From NCBI RefSeq assembly GCF_001439845.1, contig NZ_JYLO01000003.1, positions 62,001 through 126,000 on the forward strand: a stretch of 64,000 nucleotides of DNA. The letters are read 5' to 3'. The translations under genes were made by a program, and so were the position numbers. Position 1 is the first letter of the stretch. Each line of letters opens with the position of its first letter. The DNA is from Pseudomonas lactis (lineage in GTDB: Bacteria; Pseudomonadota; Gammaproteobacteria; Pseudomonadales; Pseudomonadaceae). The notes beneath the pieces were generated by a model. The model had not been told where the DNA came from. It made no database searches and worked only from the letters and a program-made list of their open reading frames with translations. This document shows, piece after piece, positions 47,453-55,003 of the stretch.

Positions 47453-49519
47453 TTACAGGTAACCGTCATCCTGGATGTTCAGTCCGATCACGTCTTCGTT
47501 GCTGATGGGGCGGGTACTCTTGATCAGAAAATCGGTCTTGCCATCGCCCGTCAGGTCAACGCCCAGGAAGTACCTGCCGGTGAACGGGTTGTGCACGATG
47601 ATCGTGTCGCCGGGCTGGTTGCGGTACTGGTTGACATAGTTGAGTTTGACTTGGGCATTTTCGCTCATTTTTCTCAAATCAATCTTGTCTTTGCCCGTGG
47701 TGAAGTCCAAGAGGGTGTCCGCGTTGTTGCGTGGAGAATCGCAGGCAAAATGGTAGCTGAAGGTATTAAAGCCTCCATTGCCGGTCAGATGGTCCGCGCC
47801 TGCACCACCGATCAGGATGTTATCGGCGCTATTTCCGCTGATACGGTCGTTACCCTTGCCACCTATGGCGTTTTCGATGACGGTTGTTTGCGTAATAAAC
47901 ACATTGTCGCGTAGCCCACCTACACTGGAGCGAGTACCGGGTGTCAGATCAATCTGTTGGTCTTGATAGAAACCAGAGAAGTCCACGGTGTCGTTGCCTT
48001 TTCTGTCGTCCACGCTGAAATAAGGTTTGTCGCAGGCAGAGGTGAGGGTTGTACTGGGGCGTCCGGTATTTGCATTGAAACCATAGACCGTGTCGCGCGT
48101 GTCGGGTCGGGGGCATGATACTGGGGTGGCCCTGGGCTCTGGTTCTGGCTTGGGCTTGGGTTCACGCTTGGGCCTGGGCTTCGGTTCTGGTTCAGGCCTG
48201 GGTTTGGGGGCTGGCTCAGGTTCTGGCTCGGGCCCAGGCTCGGGCTTTGAATCCGCGTGGGTCAGGATGTCGTCCAGCGCTATAGGTCCTTTGCTCAGAA
48301 TCAGTAGTGCAGAGTCAGGTTTGCCGCTCACATTCAGAACCAGTTTGTGCATCTTGGCATTTTCATCGTAGCTGAGCGTCAGCTCGCCTTTGCGACCGGT
48401 GAGTACGCTAACCAGCTCCGGCTTTTCAATGCCGGCGTCGTTGAGCACCTTGGACAGGTCGATCTTGTCGACGCCGCTGGTAAAGTCTTCAAGTATGTCC
48501 GGATTCCCAGGGGTGGAGTCGCTGGCTTTGTTATAAACAAAGGTATCAGCACCACCGCCGCCTATCAGTGTGTCGCGACCGGCTCCGCCGGTTAGTCTGT
48601 TATTGACGTGATTGCCGATCAGTACGTCATGCCCTGAGCCACCGATGGCGTTCTCCATCACAACGCCCTTGGCGATGGACACGTTGCCCACGCGGCCGCC
48701 CACATCCGAGAGTGTCTCGGCGGCCAGGTTTATCTTTTGGTTCTGCTTGAAGCCGGAAAAGTCCAACGTGTCTTCGCCGCCGTTGTCCCAGACACAAAAG
48801 TTGGTCAGGTCGTCGGCGGAGGTCAACGTATAATGATCGCGCTTAGTGTTGGAGTTAAAGCCGTAGGTTGTATTATCTTTTCGGGTTTCATAATTGGGTT
48901 CGTATAAGCGATGAATGCCTGCGATGTCGTGCATTGCTGGAGTCAAGTTATAGTCCGAAATACGAAGCCTAGGATTGTCTGTGGGTAGCCACCATTTGTT
49001 ACTGTAACTCATGGCAGTATGAGTATGGTTGTTTTCTGGGTAATCTCCGGTTGGATGGTCTAATCCCAAACTATGACCAAGCTCATGGATCATGGCAGAG
49101 TGCAGGGGCGAGTTCTTATCGCCGACGCCGATGCCAATGCTTGCAGTTCCTTGGTCATTTGGCATGACGGCATATCCACCAACGCCCTGATTGGCATGAA
49201 GTACAAAAAACGCATCAGCCTCCTTGGCGTTTTCGGTGAACTTGACTTTGACCACGTCTTCCCAAGCCTTGATGGCGCTCTTGAACGCTTTCTTTCTGGC
49301 CTGGCTGAACTCACCTGCGCCCTGGTCTAAAAATTTATATGAAACTGTTAGTTTGCCGTCGCCATTTTTATCTTTTAATTTCAAATTGTCGCGAGTAAGG
49401 TCTCGTGCAACCTTGTCCGATAACGAAGGTGCAAGTGGATCGGCTGTTGGGGCGTCGGCCGAGAGCGGGTAAGTTTGAGGTTTTACGTACGAGGGATGAT
49501 AATTTGTAATGGCTGACAT
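47453..49519 (-). CDS. Serralysin-like M10 metalloprotease with duplicated C-terminal RTX module
   Basis: 688-aa secreted protease. The zinc site HELGHSLGLDHP starts at residue 145, and the Met-turn is TAMSYSNKWW. A first C-terminal module (TTYGFNSN...GGSGHDVLIG, GGAGRDTLIG, GGGADTF) closes with IALDDILTHAD. A Pro/Glu/Lys linker (about 421-470) follows, then a second copy of the module (TVYGFNANT...GGKGNDRISG, GGAGADHLTG) ending FLIKSTRPISNEDVIGLN. No signal peptide, as for type I export, and no exporter nearby. Its catalytic half is clearly related to the protease at 14024-15391. The 5' part is more AT-rich than its neighbours. Confidence 0.9.
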   Translation of the reverse strand: MSAITNYHPSYVKPQTYPLSADAPTADPLAPSLSDKVARDLTRDNLKLKDKNGDGKLTVSYKFLDQGAGEFSQARKKAFKSAIKAWEDVVKVKFTENAKEADAFFVLHANQGVGGYAVMPNDQGTASIGIGVGDKNSPLHSAMIHELGHSLGLDHPTGDYPENNHTHTAMSYSNKWWLPTDNPRLRISDYNLTPAMHDIAGIHRLYEPNYETRKDNTTYGFNSNTKRDHYTLTSADDLTNFCVWDNGGEDTLDFSGFKQNQKINLAAETLSDVGGRVGNVSIAKGVVMENAIGGSGHDVLIGNHVNNRLTGGAGRDTLIGGGGADTFVYNKASDSTPGNPDILEDFTSGVDKIDLSKVLNDAGIEKPELVSVLTGRKGELTLSYDENAKMHKLVLNVSGKPDSALLILSKGPIALDDILTHADSKPEPGPEPEPEPAPKPRPEPEPKPRPKREPKPKPEPEPRATPVSCPRPDTRDTVYGFNANTGRPSTTLTSACDKPYFSVDDRKGNDTVDFSGFYQDQQIDLTPGTRSSVGGLRDNVFITQTTVIENAIGGKGNDRISGNSADNILIGGAGADHLTGNGGFNTFSYHFACDSPRNNADTLLDFTTGKDKIDLRKMSENAQVKLNYVNQYRNQPGDTIIVHNPFTGRYFLGVDLTGDGKTDFLIKSTRPISNEDVIGLNIQDDGYL
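48110..48255 (-). repeat. Low-complexity Pro/Glu/Lys linker repeat
   Basis: In-frame imperfect hexanucleotide repeats on the minus strand encode PEPEP/PKPRP units between the two C-terminal modules of the protease. Such tracts vary readily in length between strains. Confidence 0.8.
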
Positions 49520-49897
49520 GAATATGTCTCGGATTGTTTGCGTTGGGTTGGGTTTTAAGAAGTGCTTGAATTCTTGTGGTGAAATAAGGTGGCTTATTTA
49601 TTTGTATAAGGCCAGAGGGTATTTATTTCGATGTGTGATGGTAAGTAATAGGCGTATTTGAGGTGAGAGTTGTTTGTACGGTGCTGTATGAGGTTTTGTT
49701 TGTTTCAGGTGGGGGATGGCTGATTAAAGTTGGGAAAGTTTACTGGTTGAAGTGTGAATGCGTCGATTTGCTCCAGCCTTGAGGGAAGGCTGTCAAGCCT
49801 TCCTCGCGAGCGTCCTTATGAGTGGCAAGGACAGTGCATGCCCACACTGGAGGCGAGGGCGGCGTTTATCCGGCTGACCGGGACGGACCGGCTTGCG
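49520..49897. other. Intergenic region, no gene seen
   Basis: 378 bp between the 5' end of the serralysin gene and the 3' end of the oxidoreductase. It is unusually AT/GT-rich from 49540 to 49750 and presumably holds the protease promoter. A plus-strand ORF from 49754 runs antisense through the oxidoreductase and is not credible. Confidence 0.6.
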
Positions 49898-51013
49898 TTA
49901 AAGTTTGCCGACCCTGACCCAGCGTTCTTCCTGAGCCGCAACTCGAATCGCCGTCGCCAACCGCTCCACCTCCCACGCCGCCTCAAAGTCTGTGCCCTGC
50001 GCCCCTTGGCCGGCCAGCGCCATGATCAACTCGTGCACTTCCAACGTCTTCAATTCGTTGTAACCCAGCTGATGCCCCGCCGCCGGGCTGAACGCCGCAT
50101 AACCGGGCAGGGCAGGGCCTGCCAGCAGACGCTGGAAACCGTCCTGGCCGATGCGGCACAGACGCAGTTCATTCAAGCGTTCCTGGTCAAACGCCAGGGT
50201 GCCTTGGGTGCCGCTGATCTCAAAGCTCAGATGGTTCTTGTAGCCGTGCTTGAGCCAACTGCTGCTCACCGTGCCACGGGCGCCGTTGGCGAAACGCAAC
50301 AGGGCGTGCACTTGGTCATCCACGGCAATGGTTTTTGAGGTCGGGCTGCCGGCGGTGGCGGGGCGCTGGTTGTGCACGGTCTGGGTATCGGCACAGACAT
50401 GAGTCACATCGCTCACCAGATAGCGGGCCATCGACAGCAAATGGCTGCCCAGATCAGCCAGGGCGCCGCCGGCGTGCTCCACTTCGCAGCGCCACGACCA
50501 AGGGGAGGCCGGGTCGGCCATGAAGTCTTCGCTGAACTCACCCTGGAAACTGATGATCTGGCCCAGCTCGCCTTTGGCAATCATCTGCTGCGCCAGCACG
50601 ATCATCGGGTTGTGCTGGTAGTTGTAGCCGACCCGAGTCACCACCCCGGCGGTATGCGCGGCGCGGCGCATGGCATCGGCTTGTTCAAGGCTGACGGCCA
50701 GGGGCTTTTCGCAATACACAGCTTTACCCGCCGCAATCGCGGCCATGGCCATCGGGTAATGCAAATGGTTAGGGGTGGTGATGGCCACGACGTCGACCTT
50801 GGGATCGTTGATCAGCGCTTGCCAGTCGCCATGAGCCTGGGCAAACCCCCAGGCGCTGGCACAACGCTGAGCGCGTTCGGTGTCGGCATCGGCCAGGGCG
50901 GCCAGCTTGAGGTGTACCGGCAGTTCGAATACCGCCCTGGCGTTATTGAACGCCAGCGCGTGGGCGCGGCCCATGAAGCCTGTGCCGATCAAGCCGATTC
51001 CGAGTTCACGCAT
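49898..51013 (-). CDS. Gfo/Idh/MocA family oxidoreductase
   Basis: 371-aa NAD(P)-dependent sugar/polyol dehydrogenase. Rossmann motif GLIGTGFMGRAHA at the N-terminus, the catalytic CEKPLA, and ADLGSHLLSMARYL in the C-terminal domain. It is similar in layout to myo-inositol 2-dehydrogenase-type enzymes; the substrate is unproven. The start MRELGIG at 51013 is chosen over an upstream ATG at 51052. Two direct repeats lie 42-86 bp upstream and may be regulator sites. Confidence 0.88.
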   Translation of the reverse strand: MRELGIGLIGTGFMGRAHALAFNNARAVFELPVHLKLAALADADTERAQRCASAWGFAQAHGDWQALINDPKVDVVAITTPNHLHYPMAMAAIAAGKAVYCEKPLAVSLEQADAMRRAAHTAGVVTRVGYNYQHNPMIVLAQQMIAKGELGQIISFQGEFSEDFMADPASPWSWRCEVEHAGGALADLGSHLLSMARYLVSDVTHVCADTQTVHNQRPATAGSPTSKTIAVDDQVHALLRFANGARGTVSSSWLKHGYKNHLSFEISGTQGTLAFDQERLNELRLCRIGQDGFQRLLAGPALPGYAAFSPAAGHQLGYNELKTLEVHELIMALAGQGAQGTDFEAAWEVERLATAIRVAAQEERWVRVGKL

Positions 51014-51054
51014 AGCCGTGGTCCTTTGGATTATTGTTTTCAGGAACGCCATTA

Positions 51055-51099
51055 ATGGAATAAAAATTCACTAAATTCAATAGATGGAATAAAAATTCA
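51055..51099 (-). promoter_or_regulatory. Two direct repeats, candidate operator
   Basis: The 16-mer ATGGAATAAAAATTCA occurs at 51055-51070 and 51084-51099, 29 bp apart. Each is a near palindrome of the form GGAA-N6-TTC. This resembles the GGAA-N6-TTCC sites reported for RpiR-type inositol regulators (IolR). It lies just upstream of the dehydrogenase start. Confidence 0.6.
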
Positions 51100-51107
51100 T
51101 TCTCCCT

Positions 51108-51223
51108 GATCGTTCCCACGCTCCGCGTGGGAATGCCGCCCGGGGCGCTCTGCGCCCCGCTGTTTGCGCGGTGAGGACGCAGAGCGTCAGGGGTGCATTC
51201 CCACGCGGAGCATGGGAACGATC
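51108..51223. repeat. MITE-like intergenic repeat, copy 2
   Basis: Begins GATCGTTCCCACGCTCCGCG and ends with the inverted GCATGGGAACGATC, with inner palindromes (GGGGCGCTCTGCGCCCC). Its ends match those of the element at 20577-20683, while the middle differs. Confidence 0.8.
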
Positions 51224-51428
51224 ACGTGGGGCCATCATTTCAGCTGATGCAGCTATATTCAGCACATGGCCAAAAGCCGCCAGTTAACAAAAGATAACGT
51301 AGCGCCGATTGTCAGACGATTCCAAAGCCCGATAGGATGGCTCCTGCTTCCTCCAGGCGCTCTAGATTGCAGGTTTCAAGGTCCTGGCAGAGAAGACGAC
51401 CTAACAATAATAAATGGGAGAAAGGTCT

Positions 51429-52481
51429 ATGAGTGAGCCTGTCATGGGTTGGGTTGTTTGCCGCCCACGCGCCGCACGCAGGGTTGCGCTGCTGGCCACA
51501 GCGCTCTCGCTGCTTGCTGGCAGCGTATTGTCGACGCCGGTACTGGCCGCCAGCGATAGCCCCGCCGCCGCAGTCTTTGCGATTGAGTCCCCCAAGGCCG
51601 CCAAAGGCTTGATGATCGACGTGGTTCACGCAGGCAAGCGCCTGGTGGCCGTCGGTGATCGTGGGCATATCCTCTATTCCGATGATCAGGGCACCACTTG
51701 GGCCCAAGCCAAAGTGCCCACCCGGCAACTGCTCACGGCGGTATTTTTCGTCGATGACCAGCACGGCTGGGCCGTCGGCCATGATGCGCAGATTCTTGCC
51801 AGTACCGATGGCGGCGCCACGTGGACCCAGCAATATCAAGACCTCAAACGCGAAGCGCCATTGCTCGATGTGTGGTTCAACGACGCCAACCACGGCCTGG
51901 CCGTGGGGGCCTACGGTGCGTTGATCGAGACCACCGACGCCGGCAAAACCTGGAACGATGTCAGCGATCGCCTGGACAACGAAGACCAGTACCACCTCAA
52001 CGCCATCGCCCAGGTCAAGGGCGCCGGCCTGTTTATCGTCGGTGAGCAAGGCAGCATGTTTCGCTCCAGCGATGACGGCCAGACCTGGGAAAAACTCGAA
52101 GGCCCCTACGAGGGTTCACTGTTTGGCGTGATCAGCACCGCACAGGCGCAGACCCTGCTGGCGTATGGTTTGCGCGGCAACCTCTACCGCTCCACCGATT
52201 TCGGCAGCACTTGGGAACAGGTCCAATTGAACGCGGCACGTGGTGCGTTGGAGTTTGGCCTGTCGGGTGCGACCTTGCTGGAGGACGGCTCCATCGTTGT
52301 GGTCGGCAACGGCGGCAGCGTCGTGGTCAGCCATGACGATGGCCAGACCTTCAGTGTGTTCAATCGCCCGGACCGTATTTCACTCTCGGCGGTCACGGCG
52401 GCAGGCAATGGTAATTTGATCCTCGCGGGGCAGGGTGGCGTGCGGGTTGCCACATCGGCCGGCGCAGAGCTCTCAAAATAA
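51429..52481 (+). CDS. Exported YCF48-type beta-propeller protein
   Basis: 350 aa with an N-terminal signal sequence (hydrophobic residues about 18-40, ending VLAAS). It has repeated Asp-box motifs of the S-x-D-x-G-x-T-W kind: YSDDQGTTWAQ, STDGGATWTQ, TTDAGKTWND, SSDDGQTWEK, STDFGSTWEQ. This is the YCF48/HCF136-like fold, in the periplasm. In Pseudomonas this family is regularly encoded beside the RND transporter that follows 18 bp later, so it is probably an accessory factor. GGGAGAAAGG precedes the ATG. Confidence 0.88.
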   Translation: MSEPVMGWVVCRPRAARRVALLATALSLLAGSVLSTPVLAASDSPAAAVFAIESPKAAKGLMIDVVHAGKRLVAVGDRGHILYSDDQGTTWAQAKVPTRQLLTAVFFVDDQHGWAVGHDAQILASTDGGATWTQQYQDLKREAPLLDVWFNDANHGLAVGAYGALIETTDAGKTWNDVSDRLDNEDQYHLNAIAQVKGAGLFIVGEQGSMFRSSDDGQTWEKLEGPYEGSLFGVISTAQAQTLLAYGLRGNLYRSTDFGSTWEQVQLNAARGALEFGLSGATLLEDGSIVVVGNGGSVVVSHDDGQTFSVFNRPDRISLSAVTAAGNGNLILAGQGGVRVATSAGAELSK

Positions 52482-52499
52482 TAAGAAGGCGGGGATTCA

Positions 52500-54875
52500 A
52501 TGAGCAGTCATCACAACGATAAAGCGACCTTTCTTGAGCGTCTGATTTTCAACAATCGCCCGGCGGTGATCGTCATCTGCCTGCTGGTGAGCCTCTTCCT
52601 GTTCTGGCAGGCGACCTTGATTCGCCCGTCCACCAGCTTTGAAAAGATGATCCCCCTCAAGCACCCTTTCATCGAAAAAATGATGGAGCACCGCAACGAT
52701 TTGGCCAACCTGGGCAACACCGTGCGTATTTCGGTGGAGGCCAAGGACGGAGATATCTTCACCCAGGAATACATGGAGACCCTGCGCCAGATCCACGACG
52801 AGGTGTTCTACATCTCCGGTGTGGACCGCTCGGGCCTCAAGTCGCTGTGGAGCCCCAGCGTACGCTGGACCGAAGTGACCGAAGAAGGGTTTGCCGGCGG
52901 GGAGGTCATCCCGCAGAGCTACAACGGTTCGCCCCAGAGCCTCGACCAGTTGCGCAATAACGTGCTCAAGTCCGGCCAGGTCGGGCGGCTGGTGGCCAAT
53001 GACTTCAAGTCGAGCATCGTTGATATCCCGCTGTTGGAGTCCTACCCGGACCCGCAAGACCAGGGCAAGTTGCTGGCCCTGGACTACCGCAAGTTCTCCC
53101 ATGAACTCGAAGACAAGATCCGCGACAAGTTCGAAACCCAGAACCCCAACGTCAAGATTCATATTGTCGGCTTTGCCAAAAAGGTCGGCGACCTGATCGA
53201 CGGCCTGGTGATGGTGGTGCTGTTCTTCGGCGTTGCGTTTGTCATCACCCTGATTCTGCTGCTGTGGTTCACCAACTGCCTGCGCAGCACTATTGCGGTA
53301 TTGAGTACGACATTGGTGGCGGTGGTCTGGCAACTCGGGTTGATGCACTTCTTCGGTTTCGGGCTGGACCCGTATTCAATGCTGGTGCCGTTCCTGATCT
53401 TCGCCATCGGCATTTCCCATGGCGTGCAGAAGATCAACGGCATTGCCCTGCAATCCAGCGAGGCAGACAACGCCCTGACCGCCGCACGGCGCACCTTCCG
53501 GCAACTGTTCCTGCCGGGGATGATCGCCATTCTGGCCGACGCGGTGGGCTTTATTACGCTGCTGATCATCGACATTGGCGTCATCCGCGAACTGGCTATC
53601 GGCGCGTCCATCGGTGTGGCAGTGATCGTGTTCACCAACCTGATCCTGCTGCCGGTCGCGATTTCCTATGTAGGCATCAGCAAGCGCGCCATCGCCAAGA
53701 GCAAGAAAGACGCGAACCGCGAACATAGCTTCTGGCGCCTGCTGTCCAAATTCGCAAGCCCGAAAGTCGCGCCGGTTTCTGTGTTCCTGGCCTTGATCGC
53801 CTTTGGTGGCGGCCTCTGGTACAGCCAGAACCTGAAGATCGGCGACCTGGACCAAGGCGCACCGGAACTGCGCCCGGATTCGCGTTACAACAAAGACAAC
53901 AATTTCATCATCAGCAATTACTCCACCAGCTCCGACGTGTTGGTGGTGATGGTCAAGACCAAGGCCGAAGGCTGCTCGCGCTATGAAGCCATGGCGCCCA
54001 TCGACCAGTTGATGTGGAAGATGCAGAACACCGAGGGCGTGCAGTCGGCGATCTCGTTGGTGACCGTGTCCAAGCAAATGATCAAGGGCATGAACGAGGG
54101 CAACCTGAAATGGGAAACCCTGTCGCGCAACCCGGATGTGCTGAACAACTCCATCGCCCGTGCCGATGGCTTGTACAACAACAATTGCTCCCTGGCGCCA
54201 GTGCTGGTGTTCCTCAACGACCACAAGGCCGAAACCCTCGACCGCGCTGTGCATGCGGTGCAGGACTTTGCCAAGGAAAACAACAAGGAGGGCCTGGAGT
54301 TCATCCTCGCCGCTGGTAATGCCGGGATCGAAGCGGCCACCAACGAGGTGATCAAGGAATCGGAACTGATCATCTTGATCCTGGTGTACCTGTGTGTGGC
54401 GACCATGTGCATGATCACCTTCCGCTCCTGGGCGGCGACCCTGTGCATCGTGCTGCCGCTGGTGCTGACCTCGGTACTGGGTAACGCGCTGATGGCGTTC
54501 ATGGGCATTGGCGTCAAGGTTGCGACCTTGCCGGTGGTGGCCCTGGGCGTGGGGATTGGCGTGGACTACGGCATCTACATCTACAGCCGCCTGGAAAGCT
54601 TCCTGCGCGCCGGCCTGCCGTTGCAAGAGGCGTATTACCAGACGTTGAAATCCACCGGTAAAGCCGTGCTGTTCACCGGCCTGTGCCTGGCCATCGGCGT
54701 GTGCACCTGGATCTTCTCGGCCATCAAGTTCCAGGCCGACATGGGCCTGATGCTGACCTTCATGCTGCTGTGGAACATGTTTGGCGCGCTGTGGCTGTTA
54801 CCGGCCCTGGCACGGTTCCTGATCAAACCCGAGAAGTTGGCGGGGCAGAAGGGCAACTCATTGTTCGCGCATTAA
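52500..54875 (+). CDS. MMPL/RND-family transporter
   Basis: 791-aa membrane protein with two repeated halves. Each has a large periplasmic loop and a group of helices (first TM about 20-40; TM clusters about 235-390 and 620-780), with family patterns VPFLIFAIGISHGVQKI and VVALGVGIGVDYGIYIYSRL, carrying acidic residues in the helices. It probably exports lipids or hydrophobic molecules using the proton gradient. The DUF1302 and DUF1329 genes that often precede this pair are absent here. AGGCGGGGA is the ribosome site. Confidence 0.9.
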   Translation: MSSHHNDKATFLERLIFNNRPAVIVICLLVSLFLFWQATLIRPSTSFEKMIPLKHPFIEKMMEHRNDLANLGNTVRISVEAKDGDIFTQEYMETLRQIHDEVFYISGVDRSGLKSLWSPSVRWTEVTEEGFAGGEVIPQSYNGSPQSLDQLRNNVLKSGQVGRLVANDFKSSIVDIPLLESYPDPQDQGKLLALDYRKFSHELEDKIRDKFETQNPNVKIHIVGFAKKVGDLIDGLVMVVLFFGVAFVITLILLLWFTNCLRSTIAVLSTTLVAVVWQLGLMHFFGFGLDPYSMLVPFLIFAIGISHGVQKINGIALQSSEADNALTAARRTFRQLFLPGMIAILADAVGFITLLIIDIGVIRELAIGASIGVAVIVFTNLILLPVAISYVGISKRAIAKSKKDANREHSFWRLLSKFASPKVAPVSVFLALIAFGGGLWYSQNLKIGDLDQGAPELRPDSRYNKDNNFIISNYSTSSDVLVVMVKTKAEGCSRYEAMAPIDQLMWKMQNTEGVQSAISLVTVSKQMIKGMNEGNLKWETLSRNPDVLNNSIARADGLYNNNCSLAPVLVFLNDHKAETLDRAVHAVQDFAKENNKEGLEFILAAGNAGIEAATNEVIKESELIILILVYLCVATMCMITFRSWAATLCIVLPLVLTSVLGNALMAFMGIGVKVATLPVVALGVGIGVDYGIYIYSRLESFLRAGLPLQEAYYQTLKSTGKAVLFTGLCLAIGVCTWIFSAIKFQADMGLMLTFMLLWNMFGALWLLPALARFLIKPEKLAGQKGNSLFAH

Positions 54876-54883
54876 AACCGGGT

Positions 54884-54981
54884 AAAAAAGCCGCACATCA
54901 TGCTAATGCTGTTCAGTTAAGGCTTTTTGTAGGAGCGATATACGCTTAACTGAACGGCATTAGCCCACTGTGCGGCTTTTT
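54884..54981. terminator. Bidirectional terminator enclosing a second long palindrome
   Basis: Outer arms AAAAAAGCCGCACA and TGTGCGGCTTTTT form a terminator stem. Inside them is a second inverted repeat, GCTAATGCTGTTCAGTTAAG / CTTAACTGAACGGCATTAGC, around TAGGAGCGATATAC. It serves the convergent RND and toxin-like genes. Confidence 0.8.
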
Positions 54982-55003
54982 GTTGATCCTCAGGCGCCGG
55001 GTT

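Noticed and set aside
48110..48255. Possible CRISPR-like or minisatellite array
   Set aside because: The repeats are in frame, short and without unique spacers; they encode the Pro/Glu/Lys linker of the protease.
49754..50338. 194-aa plus-strand ORF upstream of the oxidoreductase 3' end
   Set aside because: Most of it is antisense to the Gfo/Idh/MocA gene and it has no ribosome site or known domain.
53376..54626. 416-aa minus-strand frame
   Set aside because: Antisense to the RND transporter; His/Gln-rich shadow composition.
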